From assembly GCA_934359755.1 (NCBI GenBank), contig CAKRLV010000008.1, positions 1-64,000 of the forward strand: 64,000 nt of DNA, given 5' to 3'. The stretch comes from an uncultured Agathobacter sp. (GTDB taxonomy: Bacteria; Bacillota; Clostridia; Lachnospirales; Lachnospiraceae). The position numbers were made by a program, and so were the translations under genes. Below, piece by piece: positions 34,896-43,919 of this stretch (positions within the stretch are counted from its first letter, which is position 1; every line of letters starts with the position of its first letter). The notes under the pieces are model-generated. The model ran no database searches and was not told where the DNA came from. It was given only the letters and a program-made list of their open reading frames with translations.

Positions 34896-35591
34896 ATGAG
34901 AGAAGAAGTTAATGTGAGTACAGTAGTTGAGTACAACAAAACAGACGGGGAATCTTATTTTCCACAATTGATAGATATGCTTGATATTGACAAGGAATAC
35001 AGGAAGCTGATGTATATACATGAGGCAGCTATCCAGAAGGTCACAGCAGAGCTTAATATTTTGAAAGGAGAATTTCAGTTCAGTAATGACCGCAATCCTA
35101 TTTCGTCTATCTCAAGTAGAATCAAATCGCGTGAGAGTATAGTATACAAGATGAAGAAAAAGGGACTGCCTATGACAGTTAGTGCGCTGGTTAATAATGT
35201 GCATGATATAGCTGGAGTCAGAGTCGTTTGTCCTTTTATAGAGGATGTGTACTATGTTGCGAGAATGCTTGTAAAGCAGCATGATATAGAGATTATTGAG
35301 GTCAAGGATTACATACGTGAGCCGAAGGAGAATGGATATAGGAGCCTTCATCTGATTATTACAGTAGAGGTTGATTTTGCGGAGACGTCAAGGAGAATTC
35401 CGGTAGAAATCCAGATTAGAACTATAGCGATGGATTTTTGGGCAAGCACAGAACATCAGCTGCGCTATAAGAAGGATAAGGAGTTTACACAGGAGGTGTC
35501 CGATAAGCTTAAGTACTGTGCAGATCTGATGGCGAAGGCGGATGAGCAGATGCAGGAGATTGCAGGTGATTTTAATTTAGAACAATGGTAA
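34896..35591 (+). CDS. Small alarmone synthetase (RelA/SpoT-like (p)ppGpp synthetase)
   Basis: A 231-residue protein consisting of the synthetase domain only, like RelQ/YjbM and RelP. It makes (p)ppGpp from ATP and GTP/GDP without hydrolase or regulatory domains. Marks: SRIKSRESIVYKMKKKG, the HDIAGVRVVCPFIEDVY acid motif, DYIREPKENGYRSLHL, and VEIQIRTIAMDFWAS..EHQLRYK. A TATAAT at 34883-34888 ends only 7 nt before the ATG and no ribosome site is visible. Transcripts might therefore be leaderless, or start elsewhere; GTG 34914 is an alternative start. Confidence 0.9.
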   Translation: MREEVNVSTVVEYNKTDGESYFPQLIDMLDIDKEYRKLMYIHEAAIQKVTAELNILKGEFQFSNDRNPISSISSRIKSRESIVYKMKKKGLPMTVSALVNNVHDIAGVRVVCPFIEDVYYVARMLVKQHDIEIIEVKDYIREPKENGYRSLHLIITVEVDFAETSRRIPVEIQIRTIAMDFWASTEHQLRYKKDKEFTQEVSDKLKYCADLMAKADEQMQEIAGDFNLEQW

Positions 35592-35651
35592 TATTTATTG
35601 CAATTTGACAGCAATCATATATAATAGACAAGTAAACTAAACATGTATACT

Positions 35652-35737
35652 AATAGGGGAGCTGGCTGAAGCTGGCTGAGAGTGAACTGACTGGTTCAGA
35701 CCCATAACCTGATTTGGATAATGCCAACGTAGGAACA
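35652..35737 (+). promoter_or_regulatory. TPP riboswitch (THI element)
   Basis: The conserved thiamine pyrophosphate aptamer segments are present in order: GGGGAGC (35656-35662), GCTGAGAGTGA (35675-35685), ACCC (35700-35703), AACCTGAT (35706-35713) and ATGCCAACGTAGGA (35721-35734). It precedes the thiC-thiE-thiD-thiW-thiM genes. With the terminator at 35755-35805 it should switch transcription off when TPP is plentiful. Confidence 0.95.
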
Positions 35738-35754
35738 TATTTGAATTTAAATTG

Positions 35755-35805
35755 TACCATTCGGGACGAAACAGGTTTTCTCTTTATCCCGTATGGTATT
35801 TTTTT
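35755..35805 (+). terminator. Riboswitch expression-platform terminator
   Basis: TACCAT-T-CGGGA (35755-35766) pairs with TCCCG-T-ATGGTA (35787-35798) around a 20-nt loop, followed by seven T. It ends 3 nt before the GGAGG ribosome site of thiC, so read-through is required for expression. Confidence 0.9.
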
Positions 35806-35818
35806 ATGGAGGAAAAGA

Positions 35819-37129
35819 ATGAGCGAATACACAACACAGATGGATGCAGCCAGAAAAGGAATTGTTACACCTCAGATTGAGGCAGTTGCGAAGAAGGAGA
35901 ACAGAACTGTAGAAGAGATTATGAAGCTTGTTGCGGAGGGCAAGGTTGCAATATGTGCGAACAAGAGACACAAATGCCTTGATCCAGAAGGCGTAGGAAG
36001 CATGCTCAGAACCAAGATTAATGTCAATCTTGGAGTGTCAAGAGACTGCAAAGATTACGATATCGAGATGCAGAAAGTTATGAGCGCGGTAGACCTTGGA
36101 GCAGAGGCTATCATGGATTTATCAAGCCATGGAAATACACAGCCTTTCAGACAGAAGCTTACAAGTGAGTGTCCTGTCATGATAGGAACAGTTCCAGTTT
36201 ACGATAGTGTAATTCATTACCAGAGAGACCTTGCAACACTTACAGCGAAGGATTTCATTGATGTGGTAAGACTTCATGCGGAGGATGGAGTAGATTTTGT
36301 GACACTTCATTGTGGTATCACAAGGAAGACAATCGAGCAGATTAAGAAGCATAAGAGAAAGATGAACATTGTAAGCCGTGGCGGAAGCCTTGTATTTGCA
36401 TGGATGAGCATGACAGGAAATGAGAACCCATTCTATGAATATTTTGATGAGATTCTTGATATTTGTGAAGAGTATGATGTTACTATTTCTCTCGGAGATG
36501 CATGCCGCCCAGGATGTCTTGCAGATGCGACAGATGTCTGTCAGATTGAAGAGCTAGTACGTCTTGGAGAGCTTACTAAGAGAGCATGGGCACACAATGT
36601 TCAGGTAATGGTAGAAGGACCAGGACATGTGCCACTTGACCAGGTAGCAGCTAATATGAAAGTACAGCAGACTATATGTATGGGTGCTCCGTTTTATGTA
36701 CTTGGACCACTTGTCACAGATATTGCACCAGGATATGACCACATCACATCCGCAATCGGCGGGGCTGTAGCAGCGATGAATGGAGCTGCATTTTTGTGCT
36801 ACGTCACACCAGCAGAGCATCTTGCACTTCCAAATGTTGATGATGTAAAGCAGGGAATTATTGCATCGAAGATAGCCGCTCATGCAGCTGATATTGCAAA
36901 AGGAATTCCAGGGGCAAGAGATATAGACGATAAGATGGCAGATGCAAGAAGAGTTCTTGATTGGGATGCACAGTATGAATGTGCCCTTGACCCAGAGACA
37001 GCAAAAGCAATCCGTTCAAGCCGTATGCCGGAAGATGACCACAGCGATACATGTAGTATGTGTGGTAAATTCTGCGCAGTAAGAAGCATGAACAAGGCAC
37101 TTGCAGGAGAGTATATAGATATATTGTAA
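35819..37129 (+). CDS. thiC: Phosphomethylpyrimidine synthase
   Basis: A 436-residue radical-SAM enzyme that rearranges aminoimidazole ribotide into hydroxymethylpyrimidine phosphate, the pyrimidine half of thiamine. Marks: MLRTKINVNLGVS, RGGSLVFAWM, EGPGHVPLDQ, GPLVTDIAPGYDHITSAIGG and the C-terminal iron-sulfur motif C-S-M-C-G-K-F-C (CX2CX4C). It is the short form without the N-terminal domain of the E. coli enzyme. Start ATG 35819 has GGAGG 6 nt upstream; a longer frame from 35714 would run through the riboswitch and is rejected. Confidence 0.97.
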   Translation: MSEYTTQMDAARKGIVTPQIEAVAKKENRTVEEIMKLVAEGKVAICANKRHKCLDPEGVGSMLRTKINVNLGVSRDCKDYDIEMQKVMSAVDLGAEAIMDLSSHGNTQPFRQKLTSECPVMIGTVPVYDSVIHYQRDLATLTAKDFIDVVRLHAEDGVDFVTLHCGITRKTIEQIKKHKRKMNIVSRGGSLVFAWMSMTGNENPFYEYFDEILDICEEYDVTISLGDACRPGCLADATDVCQIEELVRLGELTKRAWAHNVQVMVEGPGHVPLDQVAANMKVQQTICMGAPFYVLGPLVTDIAPGYDHITSAIGGAVAAMNGAAFLCYVTPAEHLALPNVDDVKQGIIASKIAAHAADIAKGIPGARDIDDKMADARRVLDWDAQYECALDPETAKAIRSSRMPEDDHSDTCSMCGKFCAVRSMNKALAGEYIDIL

Positions 37130-37241
37130 GTATTTGTAGTTTGTCCGTAACTATTTGTGGATACTGAACAGTACGTTTGTCCAGTTTTATAAGGAAAGTG
37201 ATGTATATGCATTGCTGCGTATATTCACATTGGAGATAAAA

Positions 37242-37886
37242 ATGACATCAGAAATAAATCTAAAATTATATGCAATAACAGACAGCAGCTGGCTGAATGG
37301 TGATACTTTGGCACACCAGGTGGAACTGGCTATAGAAGGCGGTGCCACAATAGTACAGCTGCGAGAGAAAAACAAGTCGGGTGAAGAACTTAAGGCTCTT
37401 GCTATTGAAGTAAAGAACGTGTGTGATAAGCATAATGTTACATTTATTATTAATGATGATGTAGAGCTGGCAAAAGAAATAGATGCTGATGGTGTTCATG
37501 TGGGACAAAGTGATACGTCAGTTGAAAATGCCAGAAAGATACTTGGACCTGACAAGATTATAGGTGCAACTGCAAAGACTGTAGAGCAGGCGAAGATTGC
37601 ATCAAATCAGGGAGCCGATTATCTTGGAAGTGGAGCTGTATTTGGAAGTACGACAAAGAAGGATGCTATCCCGATGAGCATGGAACTTCTCAATGAAATA
37701 TGTGATAGTGTACCGATTCCGGTTGTTGCCATTGGTGGAATAGATAAGCATAATATAGCCAGACTTCGTGGTACACATATTGCAGGGGCAGCAGTTGTAA
37801 GCGGCATTTTTGCCCAGCCAGATATAAAAAAGGCAGCACAGGAACTGTCTGAGGAACTTTTGGTGATTTGTGAGGAGAATGTGTGA
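37242..37886 (+). CDS. thiE: Thiamine phosphate synthase
   Basis: A 214-residue TIM-barrel enzyme that joins hydroxymethylpyrimidine diphosphate and thiazole phosphate into thiamine phosphate. Marks: LYAITDSSW, GGATIVQLREKNKSG, FIINDDVELA, DGVHVGQSD, GATAKT and VVAIGGI. Start ATG 37242 with GGAG 6 nt upstream; the in-frame extension to 37155 lacks a site. The stop overlaps the thiD start by one base. The 112 bp upstream holds a 28-bp stretch (37147-37174) that resembles the ends of the MITE at 60965-61100. Confidence 0.95.
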   Translation: MTSEINLKLYAITDSSWLNGDTLAHQVELAIEGGATIVQLREKNKSGEELKALAIEVKNVCDKHNVTFIINDDVELAKEIDADGVHVGQSDTSVENARKILGPDKIIGATAKTVEQAKIASNQGADYLGSGAVFGSTTKKDAIPMSMELLNEICDSVPIPVVAIGGIDKHNIARLRGTHIAGAAVVSGIFAQPDIKKAAQELSEELLVICEENV

Positions 37887-38692
37887 TGAGAACAGCATTG
37901 ACAATTGCAGGAAGTGATTCTGGCGGAGGAGCTGGAATACAGGCAGATATTAAGACTATGATGGCTAATGGAGTGTATGCAATGAGTGCCATAACAGCAC
38001 TTACAGCGCAGAACACTACTGGCGTAGAGGAAGTGATGGAATCTGCCTCTGATTTTTTGCAAAAGCAGATAGATTGTGTTTTTACAGACATTTTCCCGGA
38101 TGCAGTTAAAACAGGAATGATACCTTCACCAGAACATATTGAGGTGATAGCAGATAGACTTCGTTTCTACAGTGCAAAGAATATCGTGGTTGATCCTGTT
38201 ATGGTAGCAACAAGTGGTTCAAAGCTTATGAAAGAATCCGCGCTTAATATCATGAAAGAGAAGCTGCTGCCACTTGCCACAGTCATTACGCCTAATATCC
38301 CAGAGGCAGAAGCTCTTACAGGAATGAAGATTGAGAATGCAGATGATATGGAAGCTGCCGCAGTCAGTCTGTATAAGACCTTTGGATGTGCGGTACTTGT
38401 AAAAGGCGGACATGCAGTCAGTGATGCAAATGATGTACTTGTGTATAGGGATGGTATAAAATGGTTTAATGGAAATAGGATTAATAATCCTAATACACAT
38501 GGAACAGGATGCACATTATCAAGCGCTATTGCAGCTAATCTTGCAAAGGGAGCAGCGCTTGATATTGCGGTGAAAAGAGCGAAAGACTATATATCAGATG
38601 CACTGTCTGATATGCTTGATTTAGGTAAGGGCAGCGGACCGATGAATCATGGTTTTGGAGTAGATTATGGAAAGAGGTATGAATGCAAATGA
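37886..38692 (+). CDS. thiD: Hydroxymethylpyrimidine/phosphomethylpyrimidine kinase
   Basis: A 268-residue ribokinase-fold enzyme that phosphorylates HMP and HMP-P to HMP-PP, the substrate of ThiE. Marks: ALTIAGSDSGGGAGIQADIK at the N-terminus, DPVMVATSG, TPNIPEAEALTG, VLVKGGH and the anion-hole/catalytic NTHGTGCTLSSAIAANLA. Start ATG 37886 shares a base with the thiE stop; GAGGAG lies 8 nt upstream. Overlaps thiW by 10 bp. Confidence 0.95.
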   Translation: MRTALTIAGSDSGGGAGIQADIKTMMANGVYAMSAITALTAQNTTGVEEVMESASDFLQKQIDCVFTDIFPDAVKTGMIPSPEHIEVIADRLRFYSAKNIVVDPVMVATSGSKLMKESALNIMKEKLLPLATVITPNIPEAEALTGMKIENADDMEAAAVSLYKTFGCAVLVKGGHAVSDANDVLVYRDGIKWFNGNRINNPNTHGTGCTLSSAIAANLAKGAALDIAVKRAKDYISDALSDMLDLGKGSGPMNHGFGVDYGKRYECK

Positions 38693-39246
38693 GCAGAATT
38701 AATTTAAAAAAGCTTGTATTGGCGGCCTTTTTTGCAGCAATAGCAGTAGTGGGTTCTATGTTTTCATTTCCAATATTTGGAGCAAAGTGTGCACCAGTAC
38801 AGCATCTTGTAAATATCCTTGGGGCTATATTTCTTGGTCCATGGTATGCAGTAGTTTCTGCGTTTGTTGCAAGTCTTATCAGAAATCTTCTGGCACTGGG
38901 AAGTCCCCTTGCGTTTCCGGGAAGTATGTGTGGTGCTTTTTTGGCAGGGGTTCTATATAAATACGGAAAGAAGCTTCCGTTTGCATATGCAGGTGAGGTA
39001 TTTGGAACTGCGGTTATAGGTGGTATGATGTCATATCCTATTGCACTTCTTATAATGGGAAATACTGCAGCGGCTATATTTACATTTGTCTTTCCATTTT
39101 TTGTGAGTACATGTGGTGGAACTGTGATTGCGATGATTCTTACTCTTACAATGAAGAAATCTGGTGCGTTGGATTATTTGAAGCAGCAGATTGAGACTGA
39201 TACAGGATATAATAAGCTGGAGAATGCAAATGGCAAAATCAGATAG
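38683..39246 (+). CDS. thiW: ThiW family ECF S component (thiazole transporter)
   Basis: A 187-residue membrane protein with about five hydrophobic helices. Marks of ThiW: FPIFGAKCAPVQHLVNILGA and LGSPLAFPGSMCGAFLAG. ThiW proteins are substrate-binding subunits thought to import hydroxyethylthiazole through the shared ECF module; no T/A subunits are adjacent, so it is a group II component. The neighbour ThiM phosphorylates the same compound. Two starts, ATG 38683 and 38689, are possible; AGAGG is 5 nt before the first. It overlaps both neighbours slightly. Confidence 0.92.
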   Translation: MQMSRINLKKLVLAAFFAAIAVVGSMFSFPIFGAKCAPVQHLVNILGAIFLGPWYAVVSAFVASLIRNLLALGSPLAFPGSMCGAFLAGVLYKYGKKLPFAYAGEVFGTAVIGGMMSYPIALLIMGNTAAAIFTFVFPFFVSTCGGTVIAMILTLTMKKSGALDYLKQQIETDTGYNKLENANGKIR

Positions 39247-40054
39247 AGTGCAGGTATCAAGACCTACAATTCATTGTATTACAAATGTTATAACGGTTAA
39301 TGACTGTGCAAATGTACTTCATGCAATTGGTGCAGCGCCTGTCATGGCACATTATTCAGGTGAGGTTGCACAGGTTGCGTCAAGCGCAGCAGCATTGGTT
39401 CTAAATCTTGGTGCGACTGAGGATTTTGAAGCTATGAAAATTGCCATAGAAGCGGCAAATGCAGCAGACATTCCGATTGTGGTAGACCCGGTTGGAGCAG
39501 GTGGAATTGAATACAGACGGCAGATGTTTAAAGAACTTGTCGGGATTGCTGTACCGACGTGCGTAAGAGGCAATATGTCTGAGATAAAGGCTTTACTTTA
39601 TGATTTTAATACAACAGTTGGTGTGGATGCTGATAATTTTACAGGAAGCATAGACGAACAGAATATGTCGTATAAACTGTCAGATAAATTGTCAGACAAA
39701 CTGTCAGATGAACAGATTGTAATGCAGCTTGCAAAGAAGCTGGGATGTATTGTTGTGGCATCAGGCAGGACGGATATAATTTCAGATGGGGATAGATGCG
39801 AATATGTCGCGGCAGGAACTGAAATGCTTACGCATATCACGGGAGCCGGTTGTATGTCGAGTGCAATGATAGGTGGATTTCTCGGAGACTGCGCACCGGA
39901 AGGATGTGATACTATTGAAGCTGTCAGACTTGCATGTGAGTGCATGGGACAGTGCGGTGAAGCCGCCGCTAGCCGGACTGTCAATGATAATGCAGGAATT
40001 ATGACATTTCATACATATCTCATCGATGAAATCAGCCGAAGATTTTTGTTCTAG
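39230..40054 (+). CDS. thiM: Hydroxyethylthiazole kinase
   Basis: A 274-residue kinase salvaging thiazole for thiamine synthesis. Marks: HCITNVITVNDCANVLHAIG, APVMAH, IPIVVDPVGAGG, RGNMSEIKAL, VVASGRTDII and HITGAGCMSSAMIGG. Start ATG 39230 has GGAGA 6 nt upstream and overlaps thiW by 17 bp. Residues 149-160 are three copies of KLSD from a 12-bp tandem repeat at 39674-39709, in a loop where insertions should be tolerated; copy number may vary. No thiG/S/F/H genes are here, so thiazole may come only from uptake. Confidence 0.93.
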   Translation: MAKSDRVQVSRPTIHCITNVITVNDCANVLHAIGAAPVMAHYSGEVAQVASSAAALVLNLGATEDFEAMKIAIEAANAADIPIVVDPVGAGGIEYRRQMFKELVGIAVPTCVRGNMSEIKALLYDFNTTVGVDADNFTGSIDEQNMSYKLSDKLSDKLSDEQIVMQLAKKLGCIVVASGRTDIISDGDRCEYVAAGTEMLTHITGAGCMSSAMIGGFLGDCAPEGCDTIEAVRLACECMGQCGEAAASRTVNDNAGIMTFHTYLIDEISRRFLF

Positions 40055-40092
40055 TTAATTTGATTGTATTTATAAGCCACTTTTTATGTCAG

Positions 40093-40989
40093 TTAATTGC
40101 GGTTTTTAAGGCGGTATTGGTGTGGTGTGATTCCATATTTTTCCTTAAAAAGCCGAATGAGGTGGCTGCAATCTGCAAATCCACATTCCTGGCTTATATA
40201 GTTTAAATCCTGATTGGTAAACATCAGCATATTTTCAGCTTTACAAAGTCGCAGAAAGTTCATGTATTTTTTGCAGCTTTGGCCATAGAGCGTGCGGAAC
40301 GTCTTAGCAAAATGTGAGTAGCTCATATTACATATTGTGGCAAGTTCTTCAACTGAGATATTTTCGCACAGATGCTGTTCTATATATTCTGTTATCGTAT
40401 TGATGTCTGTTTCTTCAAGAGACTGTGAATACGCTGGGGGATTGAAGAAAGCAGCATCTGACAGAAAACGGATGAGAAGCAGCAAAAGCTGGCTTAGCCG
40501 TGCAGCAACCATCGAATGATATCCAAGTTTCTGACTGGACATCTCTGTCATGCACTCTTCGAATATTCTGTGACATGTCGATGCATACTCTTTGTTTTCA
40601 GTTCTGGAAAAAGGAAACAGATGACATGAGTATTCTTCAAAAATACTATTCTTAAAGTAACTCATGAAATTAATGATTCCAACATCGGTAGAATGAACAG
40701 CATTATTCATCTGGTTTAAATCAAATTTTAAAACATAATATTTAAGAGGAAGACCATCAGCAGCCTGAATCGCGTGGATACAGGTTGGCGGGAAAAGAAT
40801 AAGGTCACATTTTGTGGCATAGTATGACTTATTATTGCATGATATAAATGCGGTTCCCTCTTCGATGAGAAGTATTTCCATGAAATAGTGCCAGTGCTGG
40901 CGAATAGGAAATACTTCTTTTTTTGTGTCAAAAAGAAAACACTCAAATGGTGTATTTAGCTTGTCTATGTATTCATATAATATATTCAT
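40093..40989 (-). CDS. AraC family transcriptional regulator (cupin + HTH)
   Basis: A 298-residue regulator with an N-terminal cupin-like sugar-sensing domain (HWHYFMEILLIEEGTAF near residue 31) and a C-terminal pair of helix-turn-helices (about 200-298: ISVEELATICNMSYSHFAKT, DLNYISQECGFADCSHLIRL). Start is the ATG at 40989 with GAGGAAG upstream on the minus strand; a longer frame to 41043 has no site. It diverges from the GH113 gene across a 162-bp spacer, so it probably controls that gene or the mannan locus. Confidence 0.9.
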   Translation of the reverse strand: MNILYEYIDKLNTPFECFLFDTKKEVFPIRQHWHYFMEILLIEEGTAFISCNNKSYYATKCDLILFPPTCIHAIQAADGLPLKYYVLKFDLNQMNNAVHSTDVGIINFMSYFKNSIFEEYSCHLFPFSRTENKEYASTCHRIFEECMTEMSSQKLGYHSMVAARLSQLLLLLIRFLSDAAFFNPPAYSQSLEETDINTITEYIEQHLCENISVEELATICNMSYSHFAKTFRTLYGQSCKKYMNFLRLCKAENMLMFTNQDLNYISQECGFADCSHLIRLFKEKYGITPHQYRLKNRN

Positions 40990-41151
40990 AGTCTTCCTCG
41001 AAAATAGATTTATACAATTTTTATAATGAAATATTATATGCACTTATGTGAAATATGTCTATACTCTTGAATGATAATTAAAGTAATTGTTTAAGCAAAT
41101 TATTGAAGTATAAGACAAATAGCTGATTGATTAAAAATATGGAGGAATGAC

Positions 41152-42081
41152 GTGGAATATATAAATGGATTTACATTTGCACCATTTGCAGGTGCAGGAA
41201 AGTTTGATACAGAAAGTTCAAGAGAGAGCCTTAAGGCTATGAAAGAAAGAACCGGGGCAAATTTTGTGACATTTGTGCCAGGAGGTTTACAGCGTACACC
41301 GCAGTCGGAGGATATCTGTTTTACATCAGAGGCTACAATGAGGGATGATGAGCTTGTAAATATGATAGAGTATGCAAAGTCACTTGGACTTCGTGTGGCA
41401 TTAAAACCTACAGTCAATTGCATGAATGGAACATGGAGAGCGCATATCAGCTTTTTTGATGAGGATGTGATATGTGAACCTAAGTGGTGTAACTGGTTCG
41501 AATCATATACCAGGTTCCAGCTTCATTATGCCAGGATTGCACAGGAGAATGGCTGTGAGATTTTTATAGCTGGTTGTGAGATGGTAATGAGTGAGCACCG
41601 AGAGGCAGAGTGGAGAGCGGTCATAGCTGCGATAAGAACAGTATATGACGGACTGGTTTCATACAATACTGACAAATATCAGGAGCACAATGTCAAATGG
41701 TGGGATTGTGTAGATATCATTTCTTCGAGTGGTTACTATCCACTGCATGACTGGGAGAATCAGCTTGACAGGATAGAAGCTGTTGTGAAGAAATTCAACA
41801 AGCCATTCTTTTTTGCAGAGACAGGATGTATGTCAGTAGAAGGCTCGCCGGCAGTTCCAAATAACTGGGAAGTTGAAGGTGATATTGATTTAGATGGACA
41901 GGCCGAATGGTTTGAAGATATGCTCACAGCATGTAAGAAGAGAGATTGGGTTGAGGGTGTTTGTATATGGTCATGGACGGCTGATTTGTACAGTATGGCA
42001 GATGTGAACAGGCAGAAGAATTACGAGACATATGCAAAGCTGGCAGAGAAAGTTATAAGAAAATATTATGAGGCACAATAA
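41152..42081 (+). CDS. GH113 beta-1,4-mannanase (cytosolic)
   Basis: A 309-residue glycosidase of family GH113 (clan GH-A). No signal peptide, so it acts on imported mannooligosaccharides. Marks: GGLQRTPQSEDICF, LRVALKPTVNCMNGTWRAHI, acid/base E143 in IAGCEMVM, and nucleophile E223 in FFAETGCMS. The 80-residue spacing equals that of the characterised Alicyclobacillus enzyme. In Roseburia a GH113 is a reducing-end mannose-releasing exo-enzyme. The start is GTG 41152 with GGAGGA 5 nt upstream. The ABC gene follows after 9 bp. Confidence 0.9.
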   Translation: MEYINGFTFAPFAGAGKFDTESSRESLKAMKERTGANFVTFVPGGLQRTPQSEDICFTSEATMRDDELVNMIEYAKSLGLRVALKPTVNCMNGTWRAHISFFDEDVICEPKWCNWFESYTRFQLHYARIAQENGCEIFIAGCEMVMSEHREAEWRAVIAAIRTVYDGLVSYNTDKYQEHNVKWWDCVDIISSSGYYPLHDWENQLDRIEAVVKKFNKPFFFAETGCMSVEGSPAVPNNWEVEGDIDLDGQAEWFEDMLTACKKRDWVEGVCIWSWTADLYSMADVNRQKNYETYAKLAEKVIRKYYEAQ

Positions 42082-42090
42082 GAGGTTAAT

Positions 42091-43857
42091 ATGAAGGAAG
42101 CAGTAGATTATCAGGAGATTTTTCAGAAAAACAAGGGGAATAATCTAAAGACATTACTGGCGATGTATACGGGAAAATATGTGCAGTTGTTCTGGTCAAT
42201 TGTATTTTTCCTGATAAAACATTCGCCGACATGGATTTCGCCAATTATACTTGCGACGATTATTGATATAATCACGAATCCGGATGATAAGGCGGTATCG
42301 AAGATACTTATAAACTCGCTGTTTATGGCGGTTATGATTTTACAGAATATACCTACAAACTATGTACATACATATTTCTATGCAAAGGCAATACGTCAGG
42401 TGGAGAAAGAATTAAGACGTGCGCTGGTCAGAAAATTGCAGCAGTTGTCAATATCTTATCACACCAACACCGAGTCGGGCAGACTGCAGTCAAAGGTGAT
42501 GAGAGATGTTGAGCAGATTGAGAATTTAAGCGCGCAGATATTTATTTCGATTCTCAGTATACTTGTGAGCATAATAGCATCACTTGTTATAGTGGTATTT
42601 AAAAACAGGATAGTATTTCTTTTCTTCCTTGGGACAGTGCCGATTGCAGTACTTATCATGGTCTATTTCAAGGGTAAAATAAAAAACTATAATAGAGAAT
42701 TCAGAAAAGAGATGGAGCAGACATCCGTGTCGGTAATGGAAATGGTAGAGATGATTCCAATTACACGAGCACATGGTCTTGAGGAAAAAGAGGCCGACAA
42801 GATGGAAAACCAGCTGGAGAACGTTGCACAAAAGGGCTTTAAGCTTGATATGATACAGACATATTTCGGTTCAATCAGCTGGGTGGCTTTTCAAATTTTT
42901 CAGGTGTTTTGTCTTATTTTCACATCGCTTATGGCACTTAAGGGTAAAATAAGCATAGGTGATGTGGCGTTGTACCAGTCATATTTCTCCAGTGTGGTTG
43001 GAAACGTGGCAAATATTGTAGGGCTGATACCTATTGTCGCAAAAGGACTTGAATCAGTAGAATCTGTCGGAGACATTCTTCTTAGCAAGGATGTTGAGAA
43101 TAATAAGGGCAGAAGACATGTAGCTGATGTAGAGGGTGAAGTGGTATTCGAAAATGTATCATATTCCTATGCTGACAGCGACGAGAACGTATTGCGAGAT
43201 GTAAGCTTTAAGGCTCAAAAAGGAGAGACTATCGCCATCGTTGGTGCATCAGGAGCAGGAAAGTCCACGATACTCAATCTCATAATTGGTTTCATGCAGG
43301 CAGACAAAGGAAATGTCCTAATTGATGGCAACAATATAAATGACATAGATCTTCATGCGTACAGAGAGCATATAGCAGTAGTGCCACAGAATTCTATCTT
43401 GTTTGGTGGTACTATAAGAGACAACATCACATATGGTCTTTCTGATGTGGATGACAAGGAATTGTGGAGTGTGATAGAAGCATCAAATCTTGATGAACTT
43501 ATAAAAAGCCTGCCAGATGGTCTGGACACTGTCATTAAAGAACATGGTGCAAATCTGTCAGGCGGTCAGAGGCAGCGAATATCAATAGCGAGAGCATTTA
43601 TAAGACAGCCGAAGATTCTGATACTAGATGAAGCGACTTCCGCACTTGATACGATATCCGAAAAGAAGATACAGGAAGCAACGAGTCGTCTCACGAAAGA
43701 CAGAACTACATTTATTGTTGCACATAGATTATCTACAATCAGGGATGCAGATAAGATAGTCGTTATGGAAAAAGGACGTCTGAAAGAGTTCGGAACTTAT
43801 GATGAACTGATGGAGAAGAAGGGCGCGTTTTATAGGCTTAAAGCACTACAAGTTTGA
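42091..43857 (+). CDS. ABC half-transporter (exporter fold) in the mannan locus
   Basis: A 588-residue protein: six-helix membrane domain (about 35-325) and ATPase domain with GASGAGKST, LSGGQRQR, ILDEATSALD and an intact H-loop (VAHRLST). Unlike the exporter pair at 3898-7423 there is no partner gene, so it should work as a homodimer. It is cotranscribed with the GH113 gene (9-bp gap), and a GCTAA-N3-TTAGC motif lies just beyond its stop. Function in mannan use is unknown; export of a sugar or an inhibitor, or chance co-location, are all open. Confidence 0.85.
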   Translation: MKEAVDYQEIFQKNKGNNLKTLLAMYTGKYVQLFWSIVFFLIKHSPTWISPIILATIIDIITNPDDKAVSKILINSLFMAVMILQNIPTNYVHTYFYAKAIRQVEKELRRALVRKLQQLSISYHTNTESGRLQSKVMRDVEQIENLSAQIFISILSILVSIIASLVIVVFKNRIVFLFFLGTVPIAVLIMVYFKGKIKNYNREFRKEMEQTSVSVMEMVEMIPITRAHGLEEKEADKMENQLENVAQKGFKLDMIQTYFGSISWVAFQIFQVFCLIFTSLMALKGKISIGDVALYQSYFSSVVGNVANIVGLIPIVAKGLESVESVGDILLSKDVENNKGRRHVADVEGEVVFENVSYSYADSDENVLRDVSFKAQKGETIAIVGASGAGKSTILNLIIGFMQADKGNVLIDGNNINDIDLHAYREHIAVVPQNSILFGGTIRDNITYGLSDVDDKELWSVIEASNLDELIKSLPDGLDTVIKEHGANLSGGQRQRISIARAFIRQPKILILDEATSALDTISEKKIQEATSRLTKDRTTFIVAHRLSTIRDADKIVVMEKGRLKEFGTYDELMEKKGAFYRLKALQV

Positions 43858-43861
43858 AAAA

Positions 43862-43877
43862 TTAGCTAAAAATTAGC
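43862..43877. promoter_or_regulatory. Candidate operator of the mannan locus, upstream of GH26
   Basis: TTAGCTAA (43862-43869) followed by AAA and TTAGC gives GCTAA-N3-TTAGC. The same TTAGCTAA occurs ahead of GH36 (49364) and of the binding-protein gene (53925). It is the likely site of the LacI or an AraC regulator. Confidence 0.45.
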
Positions 43878-43882
43878 TTGCG

Positions 43883-43919
43883 AATAGGGAGCATATCTTT
43901 TATGGGTATGCTCTATTTT
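43883..43919 (+). terminator. Probable terminator after the GH113-ABC unit
   Basis: AATA-GG-GAGCATA (43883-43895) pairs with TATGCTC-TATT (43907-43917), then TTTG. The stem is imperfect and the T run short. Confidence 0.55.

Noticed and set aside
35714..35818. Longer ThiC start
   Set aside because: The frame runs through the TPP riboswitch and its terminator; ATG 35819 has GGAGG at proper spacing.
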